From assembly GCF_002251735.1 (NCBI RefSeq), contig NZ_NOXS01000035.1, positions 438,814 through 502,813 on the forward strand: a DNA stretch of 64,000 nucleotides. Reading direction: 5' to 3'. This DNA is from Elstera cyanobacteriorum (GTDB lineage Bacteria; Pseudomonadota; Alphaproteobacteria; Elsterales; Elsteraceae). Positions 18,959 through 27,308 of the stretch are shown piece after piece; the first letter of the stretch is position 1; the number at the start of each line of letters is the position of its first letter. A program made the position numbers and the translations under genes. Under the pieces are notes generated by a model. The model had not been told where the DNA came from. It worked only from the letters and a program-made list of their open reading frames with translations, and did not search any database.

Positions 18959-19806
18959 GCGCCGTGGATCGCGATACGCTGACGGTTCTGGCCGGGGAAT
19001 ATGTCCTCGGCACTCTGCGTGGCCGGGCCCGCACGGAGTTCGAAGCGCTGTGCGCGGCGGACCCGGAGGTGGCGGCGGTCCGCGATGCCTGGGAGGATCA
19101 TCTGGCGCCCCTGGCGACGCTCTATCCCCCCATCGTCCCACCGGATCATCTTTGGACCCATCTCAGCGACGATCTGGGCTTCGAAGTGATCTCTGACCGC
19201 CGCAGCGCCGACCGGGGCGCGGTTGAGACGGAGGAACTGCACGGCACCGACGAAGACGATCCGACCGCCGAGATCATTCACCTGCGCCGCAGCCTGGGGC
19301 GCTGGCGCGTTGCCAGTGTGATGATGGGCATGGCGGTGGCCGCCGGATTGATCGGCGTCGTTCTCGTGCGGCCAGACTTGCTTCAGGTGCCGCCGCCCGC
19401 GCCGGTTGTCGTCGCTGAAAAACCGGCCGAAGCGGCGCCCCATGTCTCTAATCATGCCCCGGCGGCCCCGGCGCGCCCCCTCCTCGTTGCCGTCATGCTC
19501 AACGAAGCGCAGGAGCCGTGGTGCGTGGTCCGCGAAGGCGCCCCCGACGGCAAGCTGACCCTGACCCTGATGAAGCCAATGCCGGACGATGGCCAGGACC
19601 GGGAGCTTTGGATCATCGGGCCGGATAATGTGCCAAAATCCTTGGGGCTGATCGCCCAGGATGGTCTGTCGATCGACCCTGCCGTCGAAACCGGCCCCGG
19701 ACGTACGCTGGCGGTTAGCCGCGAACCCAAGGGCGGCTCGCCCACCGGCACCCCGACCGGGCCGGTCTTTGCGACCGGCAAGCTGGTGAAGGTGATGGAT
19801 CTATAG
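18955..19806 (+). CDS. RskA-type transmembrane anti-sigma factor
   Basis: The membrane-bound inhibitor of the adjacent ECF sigma factor. The 283 residues have a cytoplasmic N-terminal domain typical of the family (LAGEYVLGTLRGRARTEFEA ... DPEVAAVRDAWEDHLAPL), one membrane segment near residues 123-142 (VASVMMGMAVAAGLIGVVLV), a proline/alanine-rich periplasmic linker and a C-terminal RskA-like domain with ELWIIGPDNVPKSLGLI and ATGKLVKV. There is no HxxxCxxC zinc motif. I chose the ATG at 18955, which gives a 4-nt overlap with the sigma gene. Its 3' end runs 6 bp into the convergent antiporter gene. Confidence 0.9.
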   Translation: MSAVDRDTLTVLAGEYVLGTLRGRARTEFEALCAADPEVAAVRDAWEDHLAPLATLYPPIVPPDHLWTHLSDDLGFEVISDRRSADRGAVETEELHGTDEDDPTAEIIHLRRSLGRWRVASVMMGMAVAAGLIGVVLVRPDLLQVPPPAPVVVAEKPAEAAPHVSNHAPAAPARPLLVAVMLNEAQEPWCVVREGAPDGKLTLTLMKPMPDDGQDRELWIIGPDNVPKSLGLIAQDGLSIDPAVETGPGRTLAVSREPKGGSPTGTPTGPVFATGKLVKVMDL

Positions 19807-21546
19807 CGCGGGCGCCGGTTGCGGCTTCAACGCCGCGATCATCTCCAGGGCTATCTGCCGCTCGCCCATAATCACCATATCGGCGCCCAAGCGGGTCAGA
19901 TGCTCCACCTCCGCATCCGAATGGGCGCGGGCGATGATGGTCAGCGCGGGGGTGAGCTTGCGGCCTTGCGCAATTGCCTGGCCCGCTTCGAACGGATCGG
20001 GGATAGCAATCACCAAGCTGCGCGCCCCGGCCAGATTGGCGCGCTCCAGCACGGCGGGGCTGGCGGCATTGCCGCGAATAAGCTCCACCCCCGCAGCTTT
20101 TAGCGCGTCGGCGTGGCTGTCGTTGTCTTCGATGACCAAAAACGGCTGGCCGCTGGCCAGCAAATCCTGACCGACAAGGCTGCCGACGCGGCCATAGCCG
20201 ACCAGAATGATATGATCGGTCAGGCGGGTCGGCGGCGCTTCCGACAGCGGTTCCTCGGCCAGCGGGTCGGCGGTGCTGGCCTGCGGCGCGGTCGGTGCGG
20301 GTTTGCGGCCGAAGCGCGCCTCCAGCCCCGGGCGGATTGTCTCGCAGAGGGCAAAGATCGCCGGGTTGAGCAGGATCGACAGGATCGCCCCGGCCAGGAT
20401 CAAATCGCGCCCTTCCGCCGGGATCAGCTTCAGCCCAACCCCAAGTTCCGCCAGAATGAAGGAAAATTCGCCGATCTGCGCCAGGCTGGCAGAAATCGTC
20501 AGCGCCGTGCCCACACTATGCCGGAAAGCCAGCACGACGAAGAAGGCGACCAGCGACTTGCCGACGATGATGATAAACACCGTGCCGATGACCGGCAGCG
20601 GGTTTTCGATCAAAATCGCCGGATCGAACAGCATGCCGACCGACACGAAGAACAGCACGGCAAACGCATCGCGCAGCGGCAGGCTCTCTTGGGCGGCCCG
20701 GTGGCTAAGCTCGCTTTCCGACAGGATCATCCCGGCGAAAAACGCCCCCAGCGCCAGCGACACGCCGAAGAGCTTGGCCGACCCCATCGCCACCCCCAGG
20801 GCAATCGCCAGCACCCCAAGGCGGAAGAGTTCGCGGGAGCCGGTATGGGCGATCCAATGCAACAGCCACGGGATCACCCGCCGCCCGACCACCAGCATCA
20901 ACACCACAAAGGCGGCGACCTTCAGCAAGGTCAGTCCGATGATGCCGCCGATGCCAAGCTCTAGCCCCAGCTTGCTGCTGATGAGTGCCGCCAGGGGGTC
21001 GCTGGATTGGCTGGTGCCATCGGCGATGCTGGCGGCGGCAGGGATCAGCACCAGGGCCAGCACCATCGCCAAATCTTCGACGATCAACCAGCCAACGGCG
21101 ACCTTGCCGCGCTCCGTCTCCACTAACCGCCGTTCCTGCAAGGCTTTCAACAACACGACCGTGGAGGCGACCGACAGCGCCAACCCGAAGACCAGCCCGC
21201 CGCCGACCGGCCAGCCGAGCAGGCTCGCCAGCGCCAAGCCCATCAACGTCGCAAGCCCGATCTGCGCCAAAGCCCCCGGCACGGCAATGCCGCGCACCGA
21301 CAGTAAATCCTTCAACGAAAAATGCAGTCCAACGCCGAACATCAGCAGAATAACGCCAATCTCCGCCAGTTCCGGCGCCAAACTTTGATCGGCAACAAAC
21401 CCCGGCGTGTGCGGCCCCACCAAAATCCCGGCGAACAAATAGCCCACCAGCGGCGGCAGCCGCAGCCGATGCGCCAGCGCGCCAAAGATAAACGCCAGGA
21501 CCAAGCCCCCGACAATCGTAGAAATCAGGGGCGTGTCATGGGGCAT
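19801..21546 (-). CDS. KefB/YbaL-type cation:proton antiporter with TrkA-N domain
   Basis: An inner-membrane monovalent cation/proton antiporter (CPA2). The first about 390 residues of 581 form 12 or so hydrophobic segments starting IVGGLVLAFIFGALAHRLRLPPLVGYLFAGILVGPHTPGF, the family hallmark. The cytoplasmic C-terminal part carries a TrkA-N/RCK nucleotide-binding domain (HIILVGYGRVGSLVGQDLL, GxGxxG-like, then VIEDNDSHADALKAAG). The order and size match YbaL more than KefB/KefC, so potassium or sodium efflux gated by nucleotide is likely but the ion is not determined. The ATG at 21546 was chosen because it starts at the first conserved segment. Confidence 0.9.
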   Translation of the reverse strand: MPHDTPLISTIVGGLVLAFIFGALAHRLRLPPLVGYLFAGILVGPHTPGFVADQSLAPELAEIGVILLMFGVGLHFSLKDLLSVRGIAVPGALAQIGLATLMGLALASLLGWPVGGGLVFGLALSVASTVVLLKALQERRLVETERGKVAVGWLIVEDLAMVLALVLIPAAASIADGTSQSSDPLAALISSKLGLELGIGGIIGLTLLKVAAFVVLMLVVGRRVIPWLLHWIAHTGSRELFRLGVLAIALGVAMGSAKLFGVSLALGAFFAGMILSESELSHRAAQESLPLRDAFAVLFFVSVGMLFDPAILIENPLPVIGTVFIIIVGKSLVAFFVVLAFRHSVGTALTISASLAQIGEFSFILAELGVGLKLIPAEGRDLILAGAILSILLNPAIFALCETIRPGLEARFGRKPAPTAPQASTADPLAEEPLSEAPPTRLTDHIILVGYGRVGSLVGQDLLASGQPFLVIEDNDSHADALKAAGVELIRGNAASPAVLERANLAGARSLVIAIPDPFEAGQAIAQGRKLTPALTIIARAHSDAEVEHLTRLGADMVIMGERQIALEMIAALKPQPAPAL

Positions 21547-21641
21547 CGGGCGGCTTCCTCTCGCGCGGCGGCTAACTGAGAGAAATATCAGGTCTGCCGC
21601 GCCTCGGGGCAAGAGCGTATGACGGAGTTTTGGCGGCTTTC

Positions 21642-21689
21642 CCAGGGGCGCCGCCCCTGGACCCCACCTAAGGGGCCGCGCCCCTTAGG
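21642..21689. repeat. Twin GC-rich palindromes, probably an interspersed terminator-type repeat
   Basis: Two perfect inverted repeats stand side by side: 21642-21650 with 21652-21660 (arm CCAGGGGCG) and 21667-21676 with 21680-21689 (arm CCTAAGGGGC), joined by ACCCCA. The second contains the stop codon of the TPR gene (TAA at 21685-21687). The wording (CCCCTGGACCCCAC) resembles dispersed terminator-like repeats familiar from alphaproteobacterial genomes. It lies between two leftward genes and probably ends the first transcript. Confidence 0.7.
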
Positions 21690-23562
21690 AATCAGCGGAG
21701 GGTTCAGGCGGAGGGAGGTTGCTCAGGAGGCTACGGACCTTCTTTGTCATCTCTTGAATGGCGGTCTCGGGGGCGTCGGCAAATCGGTGGATATAGTCCT
21801 CGCACACGGTGCGAGCGTCGGCGAACCGGTTCAGGTCTTTCAGGATGATCGCTTTATAGTGTAGCGCCATTGACACCTGTTCGCGCAGGGCCGGGGCGGG
21901 ATCGGTCCCGAAGCGCTGGATCACGTCGTCATAGGCGGCGATTTCGGCCTCCGGCTGCGGCGGGGTGAGTTGCCCGAGGGCTACACCCTTATTGACGAAC
22001 GCCCTTGCGACCTGTTCACGCAGGGCCGGGGCGGGATCGCTGCCGAAGCGCTGAATCACGTCGTCATAGGCAGTGATTTCGGCCTCCGGCTGCGGCGGGG
22101 TGAGTTGCCCGAGAGCATAGCCCTTATTGACGAACGCCCTTGCCACCTGTTCGCGCAGGGCCGGGGTGGGATCGGTCCCGAAGCGCTGGATCACGTCGTC
22201 ATAGGCGGCGATTTGGGCCTCCGGCTGCGGCGGGGTGAGTTTCCCGAGGGCTACACCCTTGTTGACGAACGCCCTTGCCACCTGTTCGCGCAGGGCTGGG
22301 GCGGGATCGGCCCCGAAGCGCTGGATCAGTTCGTCATAGGCAGCGATTTGGGCCTCCGGCTGCGGCGGGGTGAGTTGCCCAAGGGCTACACCCTTGTTGA
22401 CGAGCGCCCTTGTCACCTGTTCGCGCAGGGCCGGGGCGGGATCGGTCCCGAAGCGCTGGATCACGTCGTCATAGGCAGCGATTTCGGCCTCCGGCTGCGG
22501 CGGGGTGAGTTTCCCGAGGGCTACACCCTTGTTGACGAACGCCCTTGCCACCACTTCACGCAGGGCCGGGGTGGGATCGCTGCCGAAGCGCTGGATCACG
22601 TCGTCATAGGCGGCGATTGCGGCCTTCGTCTGCGGCGTGGCGAGGAGCCCGAGGGCGTAGCCCTTGTTGACGAGCGCCCTTGCCACCTGTTCACGTAGGG
22701 CCGGGTCGGGATCGCTGCCGAAGCGCTGGATCACCGCGTCGTAGGCGGCGATGGCTTCTTGTAATCGACCTGCGTCGAGAAGAACATTGCCCCGCACCCA
22801 GAGCGCTGAGGCGGTTTGCAGTGGTGTGAGAGTCGACAGCGTTAGCCATTTGTCCGCAAGGGCAAGAGCCGCCTCAAAGCGCTTCGTATCTGAATAGCTA
22901 TAGATCAGGGCGCGCCACTGGACGGTATCGCGCTCCTCCTCTGGCATCGCTAAGACTTTTTGTAGCGCTTGCTCTGTTTCCGGCGACAGGGGCTGTGGCG
23001 GTTCGGAGGACGGGCTCGTCGAAAGACGATCCCCGCGTTTCGCCACGGCTTGGATTGCTAAAATCTCAGGGCCGAACAGCTTTTCCACGCTACTATGGAA
23101 GTCTCTCTTTGCATCAGCACTGCTCAAATAGTCCTTGATAGTCCGCTCGGCTGCGAGCCGCGATTGTTCGGGCACCTTGATAACCGAGTAAAGACCCACA
23201 CCGAACAAACCCGCCGTTAACAGGATGGCGCCAATCCCCACAATCCAACTCGTCGCATTCGATGCGCTGGAAATTGCATTGCTGGAGGCAGCGATGTTGT
23301 TTGCGCCTTGGGCCAAAAACAGGCCGAAATTGCTAATCCATTTATCTTGAGCATTTATCCGAACGTCCTGCGCATCAAGTTTTGATTTTAAATCCTCCAG
23401 TTTCTCCTTTTCACTGCGCAGATTGGAGAGCTCTGTTTCCAATCTCTTAAATTTTTCAGACAGTTCTTGAAAAAGGCGCGCCTGATCATCCACCGGGGTT
23501 TCCGGCAGCGCGGGGCGGGCGACGGGGAGAAGCAGGAGGATCAGCAGAAGGATACGCGCCAT
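21685..23562 (-). CDS. Membrane-anchored protein with 45-residue TPR-like tandem repeats
   Basis: An envelope protein of 625 residues with no defined function. It starts with a signal peptide or anchor (MARILLLILLLLPVARPALP), followed by a charged coiled coil (about residues 33-85, QELSEKFKRLETELSNLRSE), one membrane segment (about 114-135) and a long helical region. From about residue 270 come seven copies of a 45-residue unit (AYDDVIQRFGTDPAPALREQ then V-A-R-A-F-V-N-K-G), near-identical to each other, which resemble degenerate TPR units seen in large numbers in Rhodospirillales. Such arrays usually bind proteins. The ATG at 23562 puts the signal at the N-terminus. Its neighbours give no clue to a partner. 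Confidence 0.8.
   Translation of the reverse strand: MARILLLILLLLPVARPALPETPVDDQARLFQELSEKFKRLETELSNLRSEKEKLEDLKSKLDAQDVRINAQDKWISNFGLFLAQGANNIAASSNAISSASNATSWIVGIGAILLTAGLFGVGLYSVIKVPEQSRLAAERTIKDYLSSADAKRDFHSSVEKLFGPEILAIQAVAKRGDRLSTSPSSEPPQPLSPETEQALQKVLAMPEEERDTVQWRALIYSYSDTKRFEAALALADKWLTLSTLTPLQTASALWVRGNVLLDAGRLQEAIAAYDAVIQRFGSDPDPALREQVARALVNKGYALGLLATPQTKAAIAAYDDVIQRFGSDPTPALREVVARAFVNKGVALGKLTPPQPEAEIAAYDDVIQRFGTDPAPALREQVTRALVNKGVALGQLTPPQPEAQIAAYDELIQRFGADPAPALREQVARAFVNKGVALGKLTPPQPEAQIAAYDDVIQRFGTDPTPALREQVARAFVNKGYALGQLTPPQPEAEITAYDDVIQRFGSDPAPALREQVARAFVNKGVALGQLTPPQPEAEIAAYDDVIQRFGTDPAPALREQVSMALHYKAIILKDLNRFADARTVCEDYIHRFADAPETAIQEMTKKVRSLLSNLPPPEPSADS
21806..22750 (-). repeat. 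Seven tandem 135-bp repeats inside the TPR-like gene
   Basis: The sequence GAAGCGCTGGATCACGTCGT (or a one-base variant) recurs exactly every 135 bp at about 21913, 22048, 22183, 22318, 22453, 22588 and 22723. Six units are full and highly alike; the unit nearest the 3' end of the gene diverges after its first half. The unit length is a multiple of three (45 codons), so gain or loss of units keeps the frame. Confidence 0.95.
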
Positions 23563-23741
23563 AGCGGCCCTCGGGCGGGGAAAGAACGCCTTAGGGTAGC
23601 AAAGCCGCCTACCACTTCCCACCGAAATTAACCTTCCTTACTCCCTCAATTCCCAACGCAGGCATAGGCCGGAGCGGCGGTAGCCGGGGGGCGGCTTTCG
23701 GTGTCGTTGCCGCGCCCCCGCCGTTCCGATCGGTTGCCGGG

Positions 23742-24842
23742 TTAGTTCGGCAGGTAATCGTATTTGCCGTCCTTCCACACATAAACGCGGAAGTCCGGGT
23801 TCTTGAGGTCGCCCTTGGCATCGAACGCCAGCGTCCCCAGGACGGTTTGGAAGTCTTGGGCGCGCATCGCGGCCAGCACATCGGCCTTTTTCAACGATTT
23901 GGCGGCCATCATCGCCTGGGCCAGCGTTTGCGTGGCAGCATAGCCTTGCAGCACGAAGCCTTCGGGTTCGACGCCCGACGCGCGCAGCTTGGCGACGGCA
24001 TCCTTAGCGGTATCGAGTTTGCGGCCATCGGGCGGGAAGGTGAACATCAGCCCGTCGGCGGCCTTGCCTGCGATCGAGTAGATTTCCGGCGAGGACACGC
24101 CTTCGCCCGAAATGAACTGCGCCTTCAGCCCGGCTTCATCGGCTTGACGCAGGATCAACCCAAGTTCCGGGTGATAGCCACCATAGTAAACGACATCGAT
24201 GTTATCGTTCTTCAAGCGCGAGACGAGGGCGCTATAGTCCTTATCGCCTGCGGTGACCGAGCCTTCATAAACGGGGGTCAGGCCCTTGGCCTTCATCGCC
24301 TTGGTGGCCTCGTCGGCAAGGCCTTTGCCGTAGGCTTGCTTATCGTGCAGCACGGCAACGCGCTTGCCCTTGAAGCGGTCGGCGATGAAACTCCCGGCGA
24401 TCACGCCCTGCTGATCGTCGCGACCGCAGGCACGGAAAATCGTCTTCTTGCCCTTTTCGGTCAGCGTCGGGTTGGTCGCGGTCGGCGTGACCATGACGAT
24501 GCCTTCTTCGTCATAAATATCGGCAGCGGCGATGGTCGCGCCGGAACAGACGTGGCCGATAACAAACTCCGCCTTCTTACCCGCGAGCTGGTTGGCGACC
24601 GAAACGCCCTGCTTCGGGTCGCAGGCATCGTCGGAAAACTCAACGACCAGCTTTTCGCCCTTCACCCCGCCCTTGGCGTTAATATCGGCGACCGCCGCTT
24701 CCACGCCCTTGCGCACCTGATCGCCGAAGGCGGCAACCGCCCCGGTCAGCGGCGCCACGCCGTAGATCTTTACGTCTGCCAGGGCCGAGCCTGCCATCAG
24801 CAGGCTGCTAAGACCGGCGGCGACGATAAGGCTGCGTTTCAT
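23742..24842 (-). CDS. Leu/Ile/Val-type branched-chain amino acid ABC transporter binding protein
   Basis: A periplasmic binding protein of the LivJ family (366 residues). It has a signal peptide (MKRSLIVAAGLSSLLMAGSALA), then the family opening VKIYGVAPLTGAVAAFGDQVRKGVEAAVADINAKGGVKG, DDACDPKQGVSVANQL and the ligand-contact segment IGHVCSGATIAAADIY. The two conserved cysteines of LivJ (in DDACDP and GHVCSG) are present. No livH, livM, livG or livF gene is nearby, so it must serve a transporter encoded elsewhere. It is divergent from the DivL-like gene across a 325-bp AT-rich gap. Confidence 0.93.
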   Translation of the reverse strand: MKRSLIVAAGLSSLLMAGSALADVKIYGVAPLTGAVAAFGDQVRKGVEAAVADINAKGGVKGEKLVVEFSDDACDPKQGVSVANQLAGKKAEFVIGHVCSGATIAAADIYDEEGIVMVTPTATNPTLTEKGKKTIFRACGRDDQQGVIAGSFIADRFKGKRVAVLHDKQAYGKGLADEATKAMKAKGLTPVYEGSVTAGDKDYSALVSRLKNDNIDVVYYGGYHPELGLILRQADEAGLKAQFISGEGVSSPEIYSIAGKAADGLMFTFPPDGRKLDTAKDAVAKLRASGVEPEGFVLQGYAATQTLAQAMMAAKSLKKADVLAAMRAQDFQTVLGTLAFDAKGDLKNPDFRVYVWKDGKYDYLPN

Positions 24843-25167
24843 TGTGCAACTCCTCCAATTATTGCCGGTCCTGGCCTCATGCCGGCCGGCTTGGCGGCAT
24901 CCTGAGCCGGTTTCAGCGGCCCCGGCAACCCGGCGGCCCGAAGGCAATTGTCCCCCTGCCCGGCCCGAAGCTGTCATTTTGGACAAAAACTGCGTAAACC
25001 TGATAATTTTCCGCATAATATTTCTTATAATTTCAATTTACTGTTATTATACTTCTAAATTGTCTCGAAATTTGCCTAGCGCATAGGCGATATGCACATA
25101 ATGAATGCAGAAATAGCAAGTGGAAGCCGCCTGTTCAACCCCGCTGCAATTGCTTACACTCGCTGCC
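24843..25167. promoter_or_regulatory. Divergent intergenic region with an AT-rich core
   Basis: A 325-bp gap between the leftward LivJ-type gene and the rightward DivL-like kinase gene. Its middle (about 25000-25075) is far richer in A and T than the surroundings and holds several TATAAT-like stretches, so both promoters are probably here. I could not pair a convincing -35 with a -10 on either strand and see no inverted-repeat operator or RNA gene. Confidence 0.5.
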
Positions 25168-27225
25168 ATGATGATCCGGTTGCCGCTTTCGTCCAGCGCG
25201 TTCCGCCGCACTCTGGGGTGGGTGGCGGCGCTGGCTTTTCCGCTCAGCCTGCCCGCGGCCGCCGCGCCGGACGTGACCTCCACCTCTATTCTGCAACCGC
25301 TTGTCGGCTTTCTCAGCCTCTTCGCGCTGGCCCTGCTGATCATCGGCACGCTGCATTTCCGCACCGTTCTGCGCGGGCGGGCGGTGCAGCAGACGCTGCG
25401 GACCGTGCAACAGGTAGCGGACCGGCGGCAGGCGTTGATCGACGCGGCGCAAACGCCGCTCGCTCTCTTCGGCCCCGATACGCGGCTGCTGGAGAGCAAT
25501 CACGCTTGGTCGGGCCTGACGCGCAGCAGTGACAGTTTCATCGAACAGGCGCGCGAACTGGCGATGCGCGCCCTGCGGCTCGATAGCGAGCAGGTGGAAA
25601 CCGTTTCTCTGGTGCTGGGCGGGGCGGTGCACGCCTATTCTCTGCGGGCGCTCCCGTCGAAAGCCGGGGTTGCGGTCAGCGCGACCGATATGCGCCAGAT
25701 CGAAAGCCTGATGGCGCAAGTCTCCCGCCTGATTTCGGCGCAAGACGATGTGCTGGACGCGGTGAATGCGCCTATCGTGATCTTCGGGCCGGAGCGGCGG
25801 ATTAAGTTCTTCAACGCCCCCTTCGCCCGGCTGTTCCGGCTCGACGACGTTTGGCTGGCGCGCGAACCGACCCTGCAAGAGTTGATCGATATTCTGCGCG
25901 AAAAGCGCCAACTGCCGGAAGTGATCGACTTCGCCGCCTATAAGCGCGAACAATTGGCGCAGTTCCAATCGCTGGTCACCGCGAAGGAAGAGGTGCTGCA
26001 TTTGCCGGATGGCCGCACGCTGTTCCAGCGCGTCGCCCCCCATCCCCTGGGCGGGCTGATTTATAGTTACGAGGATGCGACGGATCGCTTCGCTCTCGAA
26101 CGCTCTTACAATACAGCCGTCGAAGTGCAGCTTGAAACCCTGAACAACCTTTCCGAAGGGGTGGCGTTTTTCGGCATCGACCGGCGCCTGCGGCTGCATA
26201 ATCCGGCGTTCCGGCAAATCTGGGGCCTGAGCGAAGAGCAATTGGTCGGCGAACCCGCGCTGGAGGAGCTTCAGGCGGCGACCGTTCCTTGGGTCGAAGC
26301 CAATGGCCCGCAGGAGATTGACCCGCGCGACCCGACCCAGCGCCGCATCCGCACCAGCGTACTGCATTGGCGGGACGAGAAGGATATCGATTTCACCTCC
26401 GTCCCGCTGCCGGACGGGGCGACGCTCTATCTTTTCCTCGATATTACCGAGCGCAACCGCACGCAATCGGCCCTGCGCGAGCGCAATGAAGCGCTGGAAG
26501 CGGCGGACCGGCTGAAGACGGAGTTTATCGCCAACGTCTCCTACGAGTTGCGCACGCCGCTCAACTCCATCATCGGGTTTGCCGAAATCCTGTCGGAACA
26601 ATATTTCGGCCCGTTGAACGCCCGGCAACTCGATTATAGCCGGGGGATTTTGGCGGATTCGCAGCGTTTGCTGACGCTCATCAACGATATCCTCGACCTT
26701 GCCACCATCGAAGCGGGCTATATGGCGCTGGAACGGGAGACGGTGGAACTGAATAGCCTGCTCGTTTCCACCCTCGCCCTGGTGCGCGAGCGGGCACAGG
26801 CGCGCGATATTAGCCTGACCCTCGAGTGTTCCGCCGATATCGGCACCGTCATCGGCGATAGTAAACGACTGCGCCAAGCGCTGTTCAACCTTCTGTCGAA
26901 CGCCATCAAGTTCAGCCGCCCCGCCGATAAGGTGATGGTCAGCGCCAAGCGCGAAACCAATCAGGGCGTTACCATCCGCGTTGCCGATACCGGGCCGGGC
27001 ATTCCGCCGGAAACCCTGCCGCGCGTCTTTGGGCGGTTCGAGCGGGCCGGGCGACAGGCTGGGGCGGGCCTCGGGCTATCGCTGGTGCGCAGCATCATTG
27101 AATTGCACGGCGGTGATATCGATATAACTTCATCGGGCGCCGGGACGGAGGTGCGCTGCTGGCTGCCGGAAGCGCCGTCGGAACTGTATTGGGCTTCTCC
27201 CAGCCTCTCAGAAACGGCTTCTTAA
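25168..27225 (+). CDS. DivL-like PAS-domain pseudo-histidine kinase with tyrosine in the H-box
   Basis: A membrane-associated sensor-kinase-like protein of 685 residues. After an N-terminal hydrophobic region (two segments within about residues 15-65) come PAS-like domains (about 90-160, 190-300, 315-430), a HisKA dimerisation domain and a full HATPase_c domain with N-box (LLSNAIKFS), G1 (VADTGPGIPPE), F-box (FGRFER) and G2 (GAGLGLSL). The H-box reads ANVSYELRTPLNSIIGF: the phospho-accepting histidine is Tyr459 (TAC at 26542-26544). This substitution and layout are the hallmark of DivL, which in Caulobacter acts on CckA in the CtrA pathway. Orthology is inferred. ATG at 25168 or 25171 is the start. 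Confidence 0.85.
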   Translation: MMIRLPLSSSAFRRTLGWVAALAFPLSLPAAAAPDVTSTSILQPLVGFLSLFALALLIIGTLHFRTVLRGRAVQQTLRTVQQVADRRQALIDAAQTPLALFGPDTRLLESNHAWSGLTRSSDSFIEQARELAMRALRLDSEQVETVSLVLGGAVHAYSLRALPSKAGVAVSATDMRQIESLMAQVSRLISAQDDVLDAVNAPIVIFGPERRIKFFNAPFARLFRLDDVWLAREPTLQELIDILREKRQLPEVIDFAAYKREQLAQFQSLVTAKEEVLHLPDGRTLFQRVAPHPLGGLIYSYEDATDRFALERSYNTAVEVQLETLNNLSEGVAFFGIDRRLRLHNPAFRQIWGLSEEQLVGEPALEELQAATVPWVEANGPQEIDPRDPTQRRIRTSVLHWRDEKDIDFTSVPLPDGATLYLFLDITERNRTQSALRERNEALEAADRLKTEFIANVSYELRTPLNSIIGFAEILSEQYFGPLNARQLDYSRGILADSQRLLTLINDILDLATIEAGYMALERETVELNSLLVSTLALVRERAQARDISLTLECSADIGTVIGDSKRLRQALFNLLSNAIKFSRPADKVMVSAKRETNQGVTIRVADTGPGIPPETLPRVFGRFERAGRQAGAGLGLSLVRSIIELHGGDIDITSSGAGTEVRCWLPEAPSELYWASPSLSETAS

Positions 27226-27308
27226 AGCTTTGCGGCTATAGAATAAGTAACCAGATGGCGAGTCGATAAGGTGCTTGCAAAGCATCGCTAAGCAAGCAAC
27301 GGTAGGTC

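Noticed and set aside
21970-22698. A repeat-containing rightward frame of 242 codons
   Set aside because: It is the reverse-strand image of the 135-bp repeats in the TPR-like gene; the repeats conserve the leftward protein, which has a signal peptide and membrane anchor.
21806-22750. CRISPR array
   Set aside because: Units are 135 bp, contiguous without unique spacers, and translate into a continuous protein repeat.
23623-23741. A gene in the gap between the TPR-like and LivJ-type genes
   Set aside because: No open frame with a ribosome-binding site or coding pattern; it is treated as an ordinary spacer.
25135-26877. A 580-codon open frame opposite the DivL-like gene
   Set aside because: It is antisense to a clearly conserved kinase, has no recognisable domains and reflects GC-rich codon structure. 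The same holds for long frames opposite the aldehyde dehydrogenase (34752-36176), ffh (40852-42330) and biotin carboxylase (16382-17719).
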